In this document: positions 37,689 to 49,934 of the stretch, piece after piece
Position numbering within the stretch: position 1 is the stretch's first letter
Layout of the letters: each line of letters begins with the position of its first letter
Assembly: GCA_007844125.1 (NCBI GenBank)
Contig: CM017568.1
Span: forward strand, 11,723,071-11,787,070
DNA: 64,000 nucleotides
Direction of reading: 5' to 3'
Origin: Sinonovacula constricta
Lineage: Eukaryota; Mollusca; Bivalvia; Cardiida; Solecurtidae
The notes under the pieces: generated by a model
What the model saw: the letters and a program-made list of their open reading frames with translations, nothing else
Database searches by the model: none
Told to the model about the DNA's origin: nothing
Position numbers and translations under genes: made by a program

Positions 37689-38361
37689 GTAGAATAGTTT
37701 ATTCTTTCCCGTGGCTTAATTACGCCTTGTTCTGATTATGTCCTCAAGTTCCGAAAGAGAGAAGCTATTATTGAGAGGTGTATTCTTTCCTGGGAGTTCT
37801 ATTTTTTCTCAAATTTGGCCTGAATGTTTAAAATTTCTGTTGGTATATTTGAGTCACTGGAAACATCCTTATAATGGGAGACAAGTATGTTAGCTTTCTC
37901 CATTGGGGTAACTGCGGATGTTTTGTTGTCTTTAAGTAGTGGTATGAGGCTAAATGAATTTCCTCTAATTCTGCGGATTTTTTTTCAAAAAATCTAGAGA
38001 ATGCTTGTGGTGACTGCACAAATTGCAGAATTCCTCCCAGTTTTGTTTTTTGGCGTTTAATATAACCTGAGTTGCGCTTCTCTGAACCTCCATGTACCTG
38101 TCATAATTTTCAGGATATGGGTTTCGCTTTAATTTGTTAAATGATTTTTTTCGCCCCTTGACAGCCTCATTACAAGAATCATTCCACCATGGGACCAGAT
38201 TTCTCCTGTTACTTTTATGTTTGGAGACCGGGACACATTCCCCCGTGATCACCAGAAACTATTCTGTTAAGAGCCGACAGTGCATGTCTACATTGGTTGA
38301 TTGTACTTCCTCAGGATTTATTCCCTCACACATACGTGTGAATTCTTCCCACTGCTTTTTT

Positions 38362-38990
38362 TTAGTTGAACTTAGTCTCATAGTTTGTTTTTGGTACTGA
38401 GATACCATGTTTTTGAATAGAAGTGATGATTGGGAAATGGTCTGACCCCCATGTATCCTCCATTACTTTCAAGTCTGAAAGTACCGAAATTCTTGGACTA
38501 GCAATTGTTAGGTCTAAACAACTTAATCGTTGGCCTACCCTGGTTGGACTGCCGTCGTTCAGTAGGACTTTTCCATTTTCATTAACCCAGTCCCAAACTA
38601 CCTCCCCATGACGGTCAGTACTGGTCAAACCCCAAGCTGTATGGTGTGCATTGAAGTCGCCAGTTATAATGCTGTCCTTATGCTCAGGAGCCAAAAGTGA
38701 GCTTAATCTGTTAATTACTTCAGGGTTCCAACCAGTGTAAGAGGGAATTGTTCTAAATGAAGGTTGACTATTTGCAATTCAACCGTCGTGTCCCCATTTT
38801 GATCCTTGATGTTTTCCACTTCAACCTCTGTATAGTTAATAGACTCTTTGACATACACTATCAGCCCCCACACGCTTGGTTGTTGTTTTTTAAATAATAT
38901 TTATAAATCCCCTTGTATCCAGGTATTTTTTTTAATTTTGTCTTTTGCTAATTTTGATTCCAGGATACAGGTGACATGTATTTCATGTTT
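38362..38990 (-). pseudogene. Endonuclease (EEP/APE-type) remnant
   Basis: An N-terminal piece (38,990-38,900; EYLGKHEIHVTCILESKLAK) and the piece from 38,694 hold the endonuclease motifs: IITGDFNAHHTAWG, then LDLTIASP and TWGSDHFPI. GDFNAHH and SDHFPI carry the usual Asp/Asn/His residues of retrotransposon endonucleases. Frameshifts separate the pieces. Confidence 0.8.
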
Positions 38991-39046
38991 GCCTAAATAT
39001 TCCAAGATATTATCATGTTTGTTTACTGTTAGCCCGCAGTTAACTG

Positions 39047-39451
39047 TTAGCCTGTTAGTGATGGTAGCTCCCTTCCTGTGAATTTCAGTAGCACCGCGGT
39101 CGATTCTCTTCCAAATTTGTTTTTGTGACGAAATGCTGACGTGATTATTTGGTTTGTGATGTGTGTAGTGAATTGCTCTGTAATGGTGTGTGTGTCTGTA
39201 TTGAGAGGGATGTTGTGTATTACCCCCTCACAAAAAGCTCCAGAAGAAAGCTCAACCGCGGTGACCCCCACCCCCGCCAAAGTCAAAGGTTTGAGCTTCA
39301 AAGCGCCTGCCAGGGTCTCGGCCGACGCCATCTCTAGAAGGTAGGCTCCTGACGCTAGGGGCACTACCCTCTTAACTCCCTTACCGAATTTTGAATTAAT
39401 CTCCCTGGCCACTGAAATAAGGAACAATTCGCCCAATGATGTTTGGCCCAC
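39047..39451 (-). pseudogene. ORF1 (nucleic-acid-binding protein) remnant of the minus-strand element
   Basis: Reads MGQTSLGELFLISVAREINS through PLASGAYLLEMASAETLAGA to a stop after RELPSLTG. The AGAYLLEMAS block recalls the RRM-like part of I/Nimb ORF1 proteins. The zinc-knuckle portion is missing, and endonuclease sequence follows almost at once, so a deletion joins ORF1 to ORF2. Confidence 0.6.
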
Positions 39452-39540
39452 CCCGGCCCGAATTAATAGTTTATGAGCCCATGTGCTCTTACTAATTAAA
39501 TGATTCTGGTTAGGCGTTCAAGGCCTACCAAGCAAGGGAG

Positions 39541-40195
39541 AAAGATTTTGTCACCCCCCCCCCCCCCTCCGCGCTCTAGCGGTGGACTGGAACATTTTAC
39601 ACTTAACTCTGTCAATAGCCACAACAACAGATTTTGTGCTAGTATTTTATTTAAGTGATGTACACTTATTTCCATGTATTACAATAATATTAAATAATCG
39701 AACTTGATTATCACAAGTATATCACAGTTTCACAAGTATATCACAGATGTTTATATAAAATAGTACAATATTTGTCTTGAAGATATCACAGATAGTATGT
39801 ATGTAATTGTGTGTGTGTGGTAGTCGAAGGAGATTGCTTTCCTCCGCTAACGGGTGAGACAAGTAGAAACAAATAGCAAAATAGGAACCCTCACGCTGTA
39901 AATAAATCTAAGTATTTATAATAATTCCGTGTGTCCTTGTATGGTAGAATTTATTAAAAAGGACACTTTCTGAAAATAAGTCAAAGGGGGTGGGATATTG
40001 TAAAAGGTAAACACAATAAAAAGGCCGTTAAAGATGGCCGTCGACGCAGAGAGTCTATATATACAAACAACCCGTGTGCGCTCGAGTGATACGGCAATCG
40101 TACCTACTCGGCGATCTCCGACAAGCTTCGGATTACGTTGACGGAATTACCCGAGGAGTTCCGAGTGGTGATACGGTTGAGCGGTTAGGTCAGCA
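39541..40195. other. Intergenic; TATA-like word and poly-C
   Basis: Poly-C at 39,556-39,568, AT-rich stretch, then a GC-richer stretch from 40,020 with GAGTCTATATATACAAAC at about 40,050. No exon could be read. Confidence 0.3.
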
Positions 40196-43100
40196 GGGGT
40201 GCGTTCAGTATGGCAAACCGTAGCGTTACGTTTCGCTACGGTTTTGAAACGGTTCGTATTTTTAGCACGCTGAACCGACCGTACGCCACATTCGATTGCC
40301 TCGGTTCGCAAACGTATTTCGGAGGTAGTGTGCGAAGCAAATCAAGATGGCTGCCAGGTGAATGTTTACTTTTGATTCGCTAGAATTAATGGAAATAACT
40401 TCAATTACAGTTAATTTACAGCGACAAAACTATATGTTAATGTCATATATTATGCGGTATTATGCAGGATACGTTTTCCTGACAGTTTTAATTACGTGAT
40501 TGGCCGGCATACGTAAACAAACGTTAAAAATGCCAGAAAACTTGCATCAATGCTTTTTCATTGCATAGATAAAACTTATATAATATTAAATTCAAATAAG
40601 GAAACTTGTCTATTTATTTCTCCCTTTTTGATTTGCCAGTGTAGTTTAAATTCTTTCACAGATGCTCTTCCTTGTTTTTCTTAACATTAATTATTATTTT
40701 AAATGTCATTGTTATTGATCCATCTATAAAAATCATTATTGTTTAATTACAGTGAACCAGTGGGTTTAAATCTATTTAACACCTTTTTGAATGGGACAGA
40801 GGAGAAGGAGCATGTGGAGAGGCCATCCTGATAAACTGAAAGAGGTATTTTTCATGCTTGTGCTCACGTGTCATGCACCAATTATTTTGATTCATACATG
40901 AGCCAGTGGTTCTACCCAGTCATTTGTCTGGTGTCCTCCACTAAAATAGATTGACGTTACTTTTATAACATATTGTAAATATCTTTACAAGATGATGCAA
41001 ATCGAATATCATTTTTAAATCAAATCACTATTAACACAAGAATGGTTATATTCTTTGCTTTTATAAATATATTTTTATGATATTTTTTCAATTTTTAAAT
41101 CTTTATAGGCTTGGTTATGGAGTTCATCGATTATAACAACTGGCATGAGCTGCACAAAACAAAACCTCACATTCCTTTTTCAAACAATCTATGAACATGA
41201 AAAGTGTTGAAATATGCATTTAAAAGATAATTATTTCAACAATAATCTGTATGAAATTTTTTAGCACAAAGTCAACAGACTCCATCAATGGAAGTGATCG
41301 TGGAAACATGACATGGTCCTTGACGGAAAAAATCATGGCCAGAGACCCTCCATACCACCTGCTTCTTTCATAAATACAGTAAATATGCATATACAAAACT
41401 TTATTTTCAGAATAGTTTCTCCATTTTGATTAAATGTCATTGATTTAAATTATTTTTTTCTGGGGAGAAATGTTAACGTGTTTGTTGACTATTTCAACCC
41501 TAGAATTGCCAAGAATAAAACAATATGCAGTTGTAACAAAATGTTTATTTTACTCTAACTTGGTAGTATGGATGCTTTTGTTTAAACAGCTATTAATAAG
41601 GGTTTATACATTATTTTAAACAGAACACAAGTTGATATCATTTTGAAAGTACTATGCTATTGATCACTTATAAATCCTTCACATTCATACTAAAGATCAA
41701 ACTTCAAATTTAAATATTGGTTTTACAAAAATGATTTTTAACAAAAATTTAATTACAGATCTTTGCCAGCACACACAGAGATCCATACCGACTGGACACA
41801 TAACTACGCCTATTCAAGCACCAGCCAACAAGATGAAGGGAGACAGGATGGAGAGAACCCACTGTTATTCCTAACATTTGCTATAAAGTATATCCTACTG
41901 CACTTAATGCATGCGGCCCTCATGCATTCATGACTAGCCATTACATTTGTCCTGGAATTTTAAACTGCTGTTACAAACAACTTGTTAGGAATGCTTGAAA
42001 ATCCTGTTGATGAACTTATGTAGATATTCATAGCCCTGGGTTTGGGAATTTATGTTCCATCTTGCCCCAAATTACACCTTGCAGCCCGGTTGACTGAAAC
42101 AAATTTGCCACATCGTTTGGCTCTTTTATAAATTTAGGGAATATCACATGTTTGTGTCCCATTTTTTTTTACTGGCCTCACCTGTACAATAGACTTGAAA
42201 AATATGAAAATGTGGTCAACATATGGTTATGATGAACTACAGCATGTATGTTGCAATATTTGTGTTATTCTGTTGTCAGTGCTATAAAGAAAATATAAAA
42301 TCAATTAAGTGTCAGTACAACACTGATTGGTTATTTATCTCAGTATCTTATTAAAAGCTGTCTTATTTTATAATGTATGCATTAAGGTTGTTTTTGTGTT
42401 TTTATCTCAATCATATTTTAAAATGTCTGGTTTTCCCTTACATTGTTTTGTTTTTATACCATGTTCTGTACACATAGAAGAAATCTCCAAGATTTATGGG
42501 AATAAAGATACTGTATTGTATTGTCTCAATCATCATATGATGTCTTTTAAACATTGTTCTTGTTTTTTATCTTAATAGCCTTGTCAGATATTACTTAAAA
42601 TACTAAATTGTGTTTGCTTTGTGTTCAAGTGATATCAACTAATTTTTTTATCTATTTCACTGGATATGTACACAGCTTGAATTTTCGTATCTGACATCGA
42701 TTAGCTCTGATTTTCACACTATGTTTGCTTAGTACAGCATATTATTACAAATGCATGTACTTTTTATTGTTCTTACCAAAATAAATTTAAATAAAACATT
42801 TTGTTGTTTTTCTTAGTACCTTTCTAATACTTGCTTTTTTATGACAACATGCCAGAAGTTATTGCAATATATTTAGTTGCAGCAATTAATTTAGAAATAC
42901 AGAGGCAGATGTTATGTTTAACTAGCATAGGTTCTCAGTGAACCCCAAGGAAACCTTGTGGTTGTAGGGTCTCACTAATAGCCCCAATTGATATTACACC
43001 ACAATGCCTCATTTAACAACGTAATTAACTAGTATTATGTTTAAGGCATAGCAGTGATATTATCAAATAATAAAGAAATAATTAAAATTTCCATTTTATT

Positions 43101-44302
43101 TTATATTGTCATGAGTATGAAAGGTCTTTAGAGAATTTAGAAATGACGCTATTTTTACCAAGAAATCATTTGTTTTATCTGGCATAGAAATGTTTCTGCA
43201 AAAAGAACCAATAGCATAATTGCACACTCCAAAGTATTATCTGGATAAAAATGTATTCATTTTATAAATAAAACAGTGACTACATTGGAAATGTGTAAGA
43301 TACAAGTGTACAGTATACTTTGTAAAATAAAATAAAAATATTTGTATAAGAGTATACCATTTTGATGAAACAAGCCTAACCTTATTTTTAACCATTATGT
43401 TGAAGGTTTAATCTGATTGTTATTAGATACCTTTTTAAATCTTATGGTTGATGATTTAGTCCAATATTATAGTTAAATTGTAAAATGAAAAAAGGAATGT
43501 ATCTTGCTGCTTCTACTGAGATTTGAACTCAGATCTCCTCTATCTCGGAAGAGAAACAAGGTGTTCTTCCAATTAAACTATAGAAGCTAGATGAAGATGA
43601 CATTCCAATCAAACTTTTAAGAGATGGGACATATTCCCTTGAAGTGTAAACGTTTTACTAAAAATCGTAAAAAAAACAACACAAGTGGTTCAATAGGTTA
43701 ATTGGGATCATAACTTGGGTATCTTGTCAACATATTTCAAAAGATTTTATATTATAATGTCACAAAAACATACAATATTTAAAGTGTAATATACTACACT
43801 GCAATGTCATTTCATACGTTGTTGTGTTTTTGTATAACTTGACAGGGGAATATGTCAAATATATTCATTTGTCATGCTATCAGAGTGAAGTCAGCATTGT
43901 ATCTGTTTTAAAACAAGGAGGAGTTGAAGTGTAACTGTGCTCTAAATGGTCTAAACAATCTGTTTGCAAATCATTAACGACTTATGGCCTTGTTTCGTTT
44001 TAACTTATGATTTTGCTCACTTTACACATCATTAAACGACCAATTTACGGTCAAATTAAATGGCTTTTGCTAAAAGGACAACACAATTATATGCCACGTC
44101 ATTCACTACTCTAAAATCAATCTAAACAACATTTATCAAGTTGTCTTACAACACAATCACACATGAATTTATGTAAAATTAATTCCACACACCATCGCTG
44201 TCCGCCATATTGAAAACGGTTTGTGGCTACCGGGTCGTTCAGTATGGAAGGTTGCGATTTGCAAACTGCTTGGCTTACGGTTTTTCATACTGAACGCACG
44301 CC
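40196..44302. mobile_element. Candidate 4.1-kb TIR-bounded element
   Basis: Left end GGGGTGCGTTCAGTATG and right end (read in reverse) GGCGTGCGTTCAGTATG are near-identical inverted ends. Each terminus also folds on itself: CCGTAGCG/CGCTACGG on the left, CGTTCAGTATGG with CATACTGAACG on the right. The interior is AT-rich with no transposase that I can read. A PIF/Harbinger-like relationship is possible from the G-rich tip, but a clean target-site duplication is not seen. It may also be two small elements flanking ordinary DNA. Confidence 0.45.
43509..43587 (-). pseudogene. tRNA-like sequence with disrupted anticodon arm
   Basis: On the minus strand: 7-bp acceptor stem (GCTTCTA/TAGAAGC, perfect), TA at 8-9, D arm GTTT...GAAC, and a T arm CTGAG-TTCAAAT-CTCAG (perfect 5 bp). 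The 30 nt between D and T arms (normally about 23 in class I tRNAs) do not form a canonical 5-bp anticodon stem; the best is CCTT/GAGG with a 17-nt loop. No anticodon is assigned. Either a tRNA pseudogene, an intron-containing tRNA, or a tRNA-like part of the surrounding repeat. Confidence 0.5.
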
Positions 44303-44334
44303 TCAGGTACTATATTTGCAACCCGTATCGGGTA

Positions 44335-44978
44335 CAGGAATAGCCGTACCATTACGATCTCGTACCGGGAATACTCGTACTATTTTGGGAAAAGTCGTAC
44401 CACATATGATTTGTATAGGGAATGGGCAAATGGTTTAGTTAGAGGTGATAATTAGGCTTAGTAGTGGAGGTATTTACAATGGTCTATTCATTAGATAATC
44501 GCATGACAGACATTTATCCCTCATGCATTCCTTTAAAATATTTGATAATTAACATCTGATTAGATAGTTGTCACGTCTCACTCGAAATTCATCAGAATAT
44601 TTAATTTGTTATTTTTCTTTGTGAAAGATATAAGAACGAATTGTAAATTAACAATGTTTTTATATTTACTGGTTGAAGAAAACAGAAGAAATACGTTTAT
44701 GAAAGACATTTTAAAATACATTATACTACAGAGTGAAAAAATGAACATAAAATCAACAGCGTCGATCTTAACAACTACAATATTGCAAAGAAAGTATCAC
44801 TTTCCATCAATACATGTTTAAAAAATAAAGTGCAGATAAAATCCTTAAAGTTGTTACATACAATCTCCATAATAAACATTTACGCATATATCTTATATGT
44901 GGTACGACTATTCCCAATTCGGTACGAAATTGTAACGGTACGAGATTGTAGTGGTACGACTATTCCCGGAGCCCCTGT
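44335..44978. mobile_element. 0.64-kb TIR element (MITE-like)
   Basis: Left end TACAGGAATAGCCGTACCAT and, in reverse from the right, TACAGGGGCTCCGGGAATAG then TCGTACCAC share about 60 bp of inverted repeat, with subrepeats of the word GTCGTACCA. TA flanks both ends, so a TA target is possible. No coding capacity. Begins about 30 bp after the previous TIR element. Confidence 0.65.
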
Positions 44979-44999
44979 ATCAACCATGTCTACCTTCGG

Positions 45000-46460
45000 A
45001 ATGATATCAGAATAAACAGACCCTGTTTCGATTTACATTGTTCTAGAAGGGGTATCATAGTCAAAGCTGGTACATGAGCAAAAACTGTAGTTATCATAGA
45101 CCGAATTTACACATACACAACGAAAACAGTGACAAACTTTAAACAAATAAAAACAGTAGTTGTGGCATGAATTTTTGTTAGAGTTGAACATTGAGAAAGC
45201 TTGTGTTCTATTTATAGCCACATTCCTCAACACGCATGTAAATTCCTTGGACTCAGCACTCCATCACCCAAACGGAGGTTATTTCAGACGTTTGTGTCAG
45301 CTGCTTCGTAACACATATAAAGGTTAGAATTTGAATTTGTTCCTTACATATATAATACATTATTTTTACTTCATCATTTTATAAGACTCACAACAAACGA
45401 TTATACGGTCTTTTACCGTATTTCATGACACTTTCGATTTCAAAATTACAATATTACTTAAAATTAGAAGTACAATTGAGCCAAAGTTGTTAAAGAGGAC
45501 AATATTACATTTACTTATTAGATGATATGACTGCCTGAATATTATAAAATATATCTTTCAATGTAAAGATATTTTCTAGTTTCCTACTTTCGGTTTCGAT
45601 GTTTACTTTTTTCCTTTAAATATGTGTACATTGTATAACGATGACGTTCTATAAAAGTCAATAGCAATAACCAAGCTTTGGTTGTTATTGTTTTAGCTCA
45701 CCCTAGCACAACGTGCTCAAGGGGAGCTGGGATCAAAAACTAGGAAAAAATGGTCAGATTATTGGAAAACTTGTGAACACACTAGAGACCCACATGTATA
45801 GTCCAATCTTCACCAAGCCTTTTTTTAACTTTATTTATCCCCGTCATAGTTGGAGGCAGGTTCGGGGACCCGTCCTGGTACCCACCTTACAATAAATATT
45901 AGTAGTAAATGTTGTGTTAGAACATATTATAGTGTAAGTTGAAACATGGATATAAAGTTTTTTTTTGTTTTGTTTTTTTTGTTTTGTTGTTTTTGTTTTT
46001 GCTTTGACATGCTATCAAAAGAAAGTGAAACATTGACATCATCAACGTCACTAAACTTGGGTCAGAATGTTTGCCTGCATGAAATCTTGAAGGATTTCGT
46101 AACTGGGTCACGTGGGGTCAAAAAGTAGGTCACTAGGTCAAATCTTAGAAAAAGCTTGTTAACACACTAGCGGCCACATTTATAGCCAAATTTTCTTGGT
46201 GAGAATGTTTGTATGCATGAAATCCTGGAGGAGTTCGTTATTAGGTCACGTAGGTCACTAGATCAAATCTTAGCAAAAGCTTGTAAACACACTAGAGGCC
46301 CAATTTATGTCCCAATCTTGTCTGCATGAAATCTTGCAAAAGGTTATAACTGGGTCACGTGTGTTTATAAAGTAGGTCACTAGGTCAACCTTTAGAAAAA
46401 GCGTTTGAACACATTAAAGGCCACATTAAAAAGGCCAGTCTTCACCAAATTTGGTTAGAA
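45000..46460. mobile_element. Second copy of the dispersed repeat, with ~120-150-bp tandem tail
   Basis: 45,000-46,140 matches 29,735-30,845, including the AGCTCACC hairpin. From 45,740 on it becomes tandem degenerate units with TAGGTCAAATCTTAGAAAAA, GCCACATTTATAG, TCTTCACCAAA and TGCATGAAATC in order, repeated about four times. The 46.46-kb retrotransposon is inserted in the last unit. Confidence 0.75.
46448..46460. repeat. Target-site duplication, left
   Basis: AATTTGGTTAGAA, repeated at 54,021-54,033; the 5' flank (CTTCACCAA) and the 3' flank (TGTTTG) are adjacent words of the host repeat. Confidence 0.9.
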
Positions 46461-46869
46461 CATCATCACATCCTCATTCTGCTCTCTGCTCTCGGGTTGG
46501 AAACACCTAGCTTATTCAGCGCTTGAGATTATGCTCTAGAGTGTAATATATTGTACTACTTCTAAAGTGATTTCAGAATACGTTGTGTTCTTCAGTTCTC
46601 TGTAGTGATTTATAGCTCGGATATTTAGAATATCTGGAAAAAGGAAGAAGAACAAGTAAAGAGTCAAAAAGAATAGTACAGTCAGCGTAATCAGCACTGA
46701 GAGTAAAGTTACAGAAACAGTTTTGATAAGTATATTTGCAAACACAAGCACTTTTTTTCACGTCCCCCTCCCCCTCACCTTTTGTTGCACTTTTATTTTA
46801 TTGTATTTGCAGAGACTACTTTTTGAGCAATGGAGTACCTTAATACCCCCAAATGGTAAGAGAGATAGG

Positions 46870-48479
46870 AGCACTGATTCATCCGAGACACGGATGAATC
46901 CCCAATTTAGGCTAAGATACTAAGACTTAAACGATAGTGGTGAGAGTCAACCGGCAGTCTTATCTATGCCGAATACCTCCGGCTCCTAAACCAGGCTGGT
47001 TAGAAGAAGCTCCACTGCCCTTACAACCTCCACACCCAGGGAACACCTCCAAGAACCAACAGGGAAGTACTGACCCTCCCCTATCCTCCCTATCTGGGTC
47101 CCAAGACCCGGTGGCTGGAAAAAGGAGGGCCAATCTCCTATGCCGACGCCCTGAAAAACATCCATCCACAATCTCAGGGCCCAGAGCCACCTACTCCTAC
47201 GCAGGTCTACGGCCTACGAGGAGGTGGTTATGGAAGAAGGCAGGCAAACCAGCCTGCTGCCACCCCGATGTTGCAGTATAGATAAACCATACTGTTAACG
47301 ACGGTGGGCAGCGCTTCCCAAAAAGGGAAAGCAGCTGAGGTGGCGGCAGCGTTCGGACTTTTATAGGAGCAGAATGCTGCGTCCCCCTCAGCAGGCTTCA
47401 AACGGTATTACATTTAAAATTAAGGAAAGATCAATTCATAAAGGCATCAAACTTCAACTTTGGCACACATGAATGGACCCTTAAAGAACAACACAAACGT
47501 ATCACAGGCATAATCAAAATCAGGACAGATCAACCCATCTCCCAAAACTGTTGAATCTATTAAGAAGTTAGATAAGTAGAAGATGTAAAACTGACCAAAA
47601 ACAAAAATGCACTAGCCATCAAATTCAATCAGCCATCCCTCCCTCTGACAGTTATGGGTAACGTTTGTAACCCCAGCCCTAGGCAAGGAGTCAATGTGCC
47701 ATAACTGCCAGGGATACGGACACTTCTCCACACAGTGTACAAACAATACAGCTTGCCCTCACTGTGCGGGTTAACCACACGTCCAAGGATTGCAAAAACA
47801 AAACGACAAACGATGCGCTAAACTGTAATAACGCTCATTCAGGCAGCTTACAAGGGATGTCCAGCATACTTAAGGTATTCAGACAAAATTAAAAATTGCA
47901 AACTCAATCAAGCAAACGGAATTTAACTCCAACAATGCCTGGACAAGGGAATCAAACCACCCTCAGTTTCTATCAAACCCAGTTAACAAGTTATCTCCAA
48001 AAGAGGTTAGTGATCTAGCCACCAGATTGTAGGGAAAAAAACCAATCTGAAATCGAACAATTATTAGCTGACGCTCTAAACATACGACTAAAAACAACAG
48101 TCACACAGCAAACACCACAAACACACACACCAGCACCCAATACCAAACACCAAAACAAACAAAACAAGAAAAACACCCCTCCAAACCCCACACAGCAACA
48201 CCAGCAAAGAAAACGCAATCACAACAACAACAACAAAAACAACATCAGGCCCAACAATCACAACAATAGGCAACGACCCAACAAACGACACCGCCACAAC
48301 ACACAAAACAGACAAACAACAATCACACACAAATACAAACAAATTATCACCCCCAGCCACAATACTTCCCGTGGGACCAACAGGGACAATGGTACGGACC
48401 CAATCAATGGGTAGCACCTAGTCACTGGGGGCCCCGAGGCGAATGGTATGGCCCCCCTATGGGCTATTACCCTTACTAA
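46870..48479 (+). pseudogene. ORF1 of the retrotransposon (zinc-knuckle protein), frameshifted
   Basis: Proline-rich N-terminal part (46,937-47,281, shifts between two frames; one frame reads PISYADALKNIH), then CHNCQGYGHFSTQC at 47,697-47,738 (a perfect CX2CX4HX4C knuckle), a second knuckle starting CPHC with a one-base insertion, a Gln/Asn/Thr-rich stretch at 48,060-48,360 and a C-terminal aromatic tail (GQWYGPNQWVAPSHWGPRGE, then WYGPPMGYYPY) to TAA at 48,479. Zinc knuckles bind element RNA in related ORF1 proteins. No single intact frame remains. Confidence 0.75.
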
Positions 48480-48554
48480 AAATACACAATCAGCAAACTA
48501 ATTAACACACGGCTTACAGCCATAGATAATTAGCTAATCATCATATTTAACACG

Positions 48555-49563
48555 ATGACTGCCAATAAAAAATCAAACACCAACACAAGTAAAAATGGCC
48601 TCGTCGTCGTCAGCTGGAATGCAAGGAGCATAGTAGGGAAAGACTCCACTAAAATAAGTGAACTCATGACATTTTTGGCCCAAACCAAACATGAAGTAGA
48701 CATAATTTGCATCCAGGAAACTTGGGAATCAGATAAGTCTAAACTTCCCAAAATTAGAGGATTTCAAAACCCTATCTCCAACAAAAGCAAAAATAATGAC
48801 ATAGGGGGTGGCACCTGCATATATGCAAGGTTAGGTCTACAAGTCATAACAAACAACATCAACAACACCACCCCCATGGATATAACCTCAGTTACAGTTT
48901 ATAGCGATAAGGAAAGGTTAACTCTATACAATACCTACGCGCAGAAAACAGACAACACACTACTTAATTATAGACAAGTTTTTAAGAACAGCGATAATTG
49001 TACCCTAATAGTAGGAGACTTCAATATTAAACACCCATGTTGGAATCCAGAGAACGACATTAGGTACGACGGCGAGGCCGATGATCTACTCACATTCCTT
49101 AATGACGAAAATCTTTGCATATTAAATGATGGTCAGATAACCAGGATCTCAAACGAAACAAACAAAGCAGACAGTGCAATTGACCTTGTTATGGCCTCTG
49201 CCAGCATGTTCGATTTCCTGCGAATTCAATGTCATCGATAACACATGCGGAAGTGACCATTTTCCCATTCTAACAAACACTAAATTTAGCATTAACAGAA
49301 ACCCTCCCAAAAATAATAAGAAATGGAATGTGAGCAGAGCATCCAATGAAAACTGGACATCATTCAAACACGAATGCTCAAAAAGCCTAATTAATATAAC
49401 AGAAACAGATGTCAACAATAATTTCAACGAAATTTACACACAATTAACAACAATATTAAACAGACAATGCCTAAATACTCCAACACTAATAAAAAAATAC
49501 AAAAAACAGTACCATGGTGGACTGATGAATGCACGGCCGCGGCAAAAAAAGGGAAAACTGTAG
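48555..49563 (+). pseudogene. ORF2 endonuclease domain
   Basis: Starts MTANKKSNTNTSKNGLVVVS; motifs in order: SWNARSI, IICIQETW, IVGDFNIKHPCW, AIDLVMAS and, after a frameshift at about 49,220, TCGSDHFPILT. These supply the Asn, Glu, Asp/Asn and terminal Asp-His of the APE-type endonuclease that nicks the target DNA. The frame ends early at 49,563. Confidence 0.85.
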
Positions 49564-49934
49564 GAAAAATTATAAAAAAGACAAAAAATCAACCATCAAA
49601 CTAAAAACTATGGTATGACGCTAGAAGAGATGCAAAAAAAATATTCAAAAAGGCCCGGAAGGACAGCTGGGAAACGTTCTGCAGTAAAATAACTATTAAA
49701 ACAACTAGTAAAGATTTATGGATCCAAAGAATTAAAGGACATACGCCAATTCAAACCTGTCCCTTCATTGTAAATGGGAAGCCTATTATTGACCCTTTAG
49801 AAAAAAGCAGAAGTTCTAGTAGACAACTACGCCAAAATCAGTAGTAACGAGGGGTACACACAACAGTTTATAACCAAAAAAAAATGACTTTTCACTATGA
49901 TCAATAATATCATTGCTAACGAACAGCCTCACAC

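Larger units (their letters stand above)
35780..39540 (-). mobile_element. Non-LTR retrotransposon, minus strand, internally deleted
   Basis: From right to left: ORF1 C-terminal part (39,451-39,047), endonuclease (38,990-38,362), RT parts (37,688-37,413 and 37,386-36,793), RNase H (36,789-36,139) and a C-terminal CX2CX7HX4C finger (about 36,020-35,970; CSYCGVKCDDDHLLLQC). The order EN-RT-RNase H-CCHC fits the I group of elements. Frameshifts, the missing RT core and an ORF1/EN fusion show it is dead. The 3' end and target-site duplication were not found. Confidence 0.8.

Noticed and set aside
48015..48417. Minus-strand Val/Cys-rich open frames
   Set aside because: Shadow of the Gln/Asn/Thr-rich part of ORF1 on the other strand.
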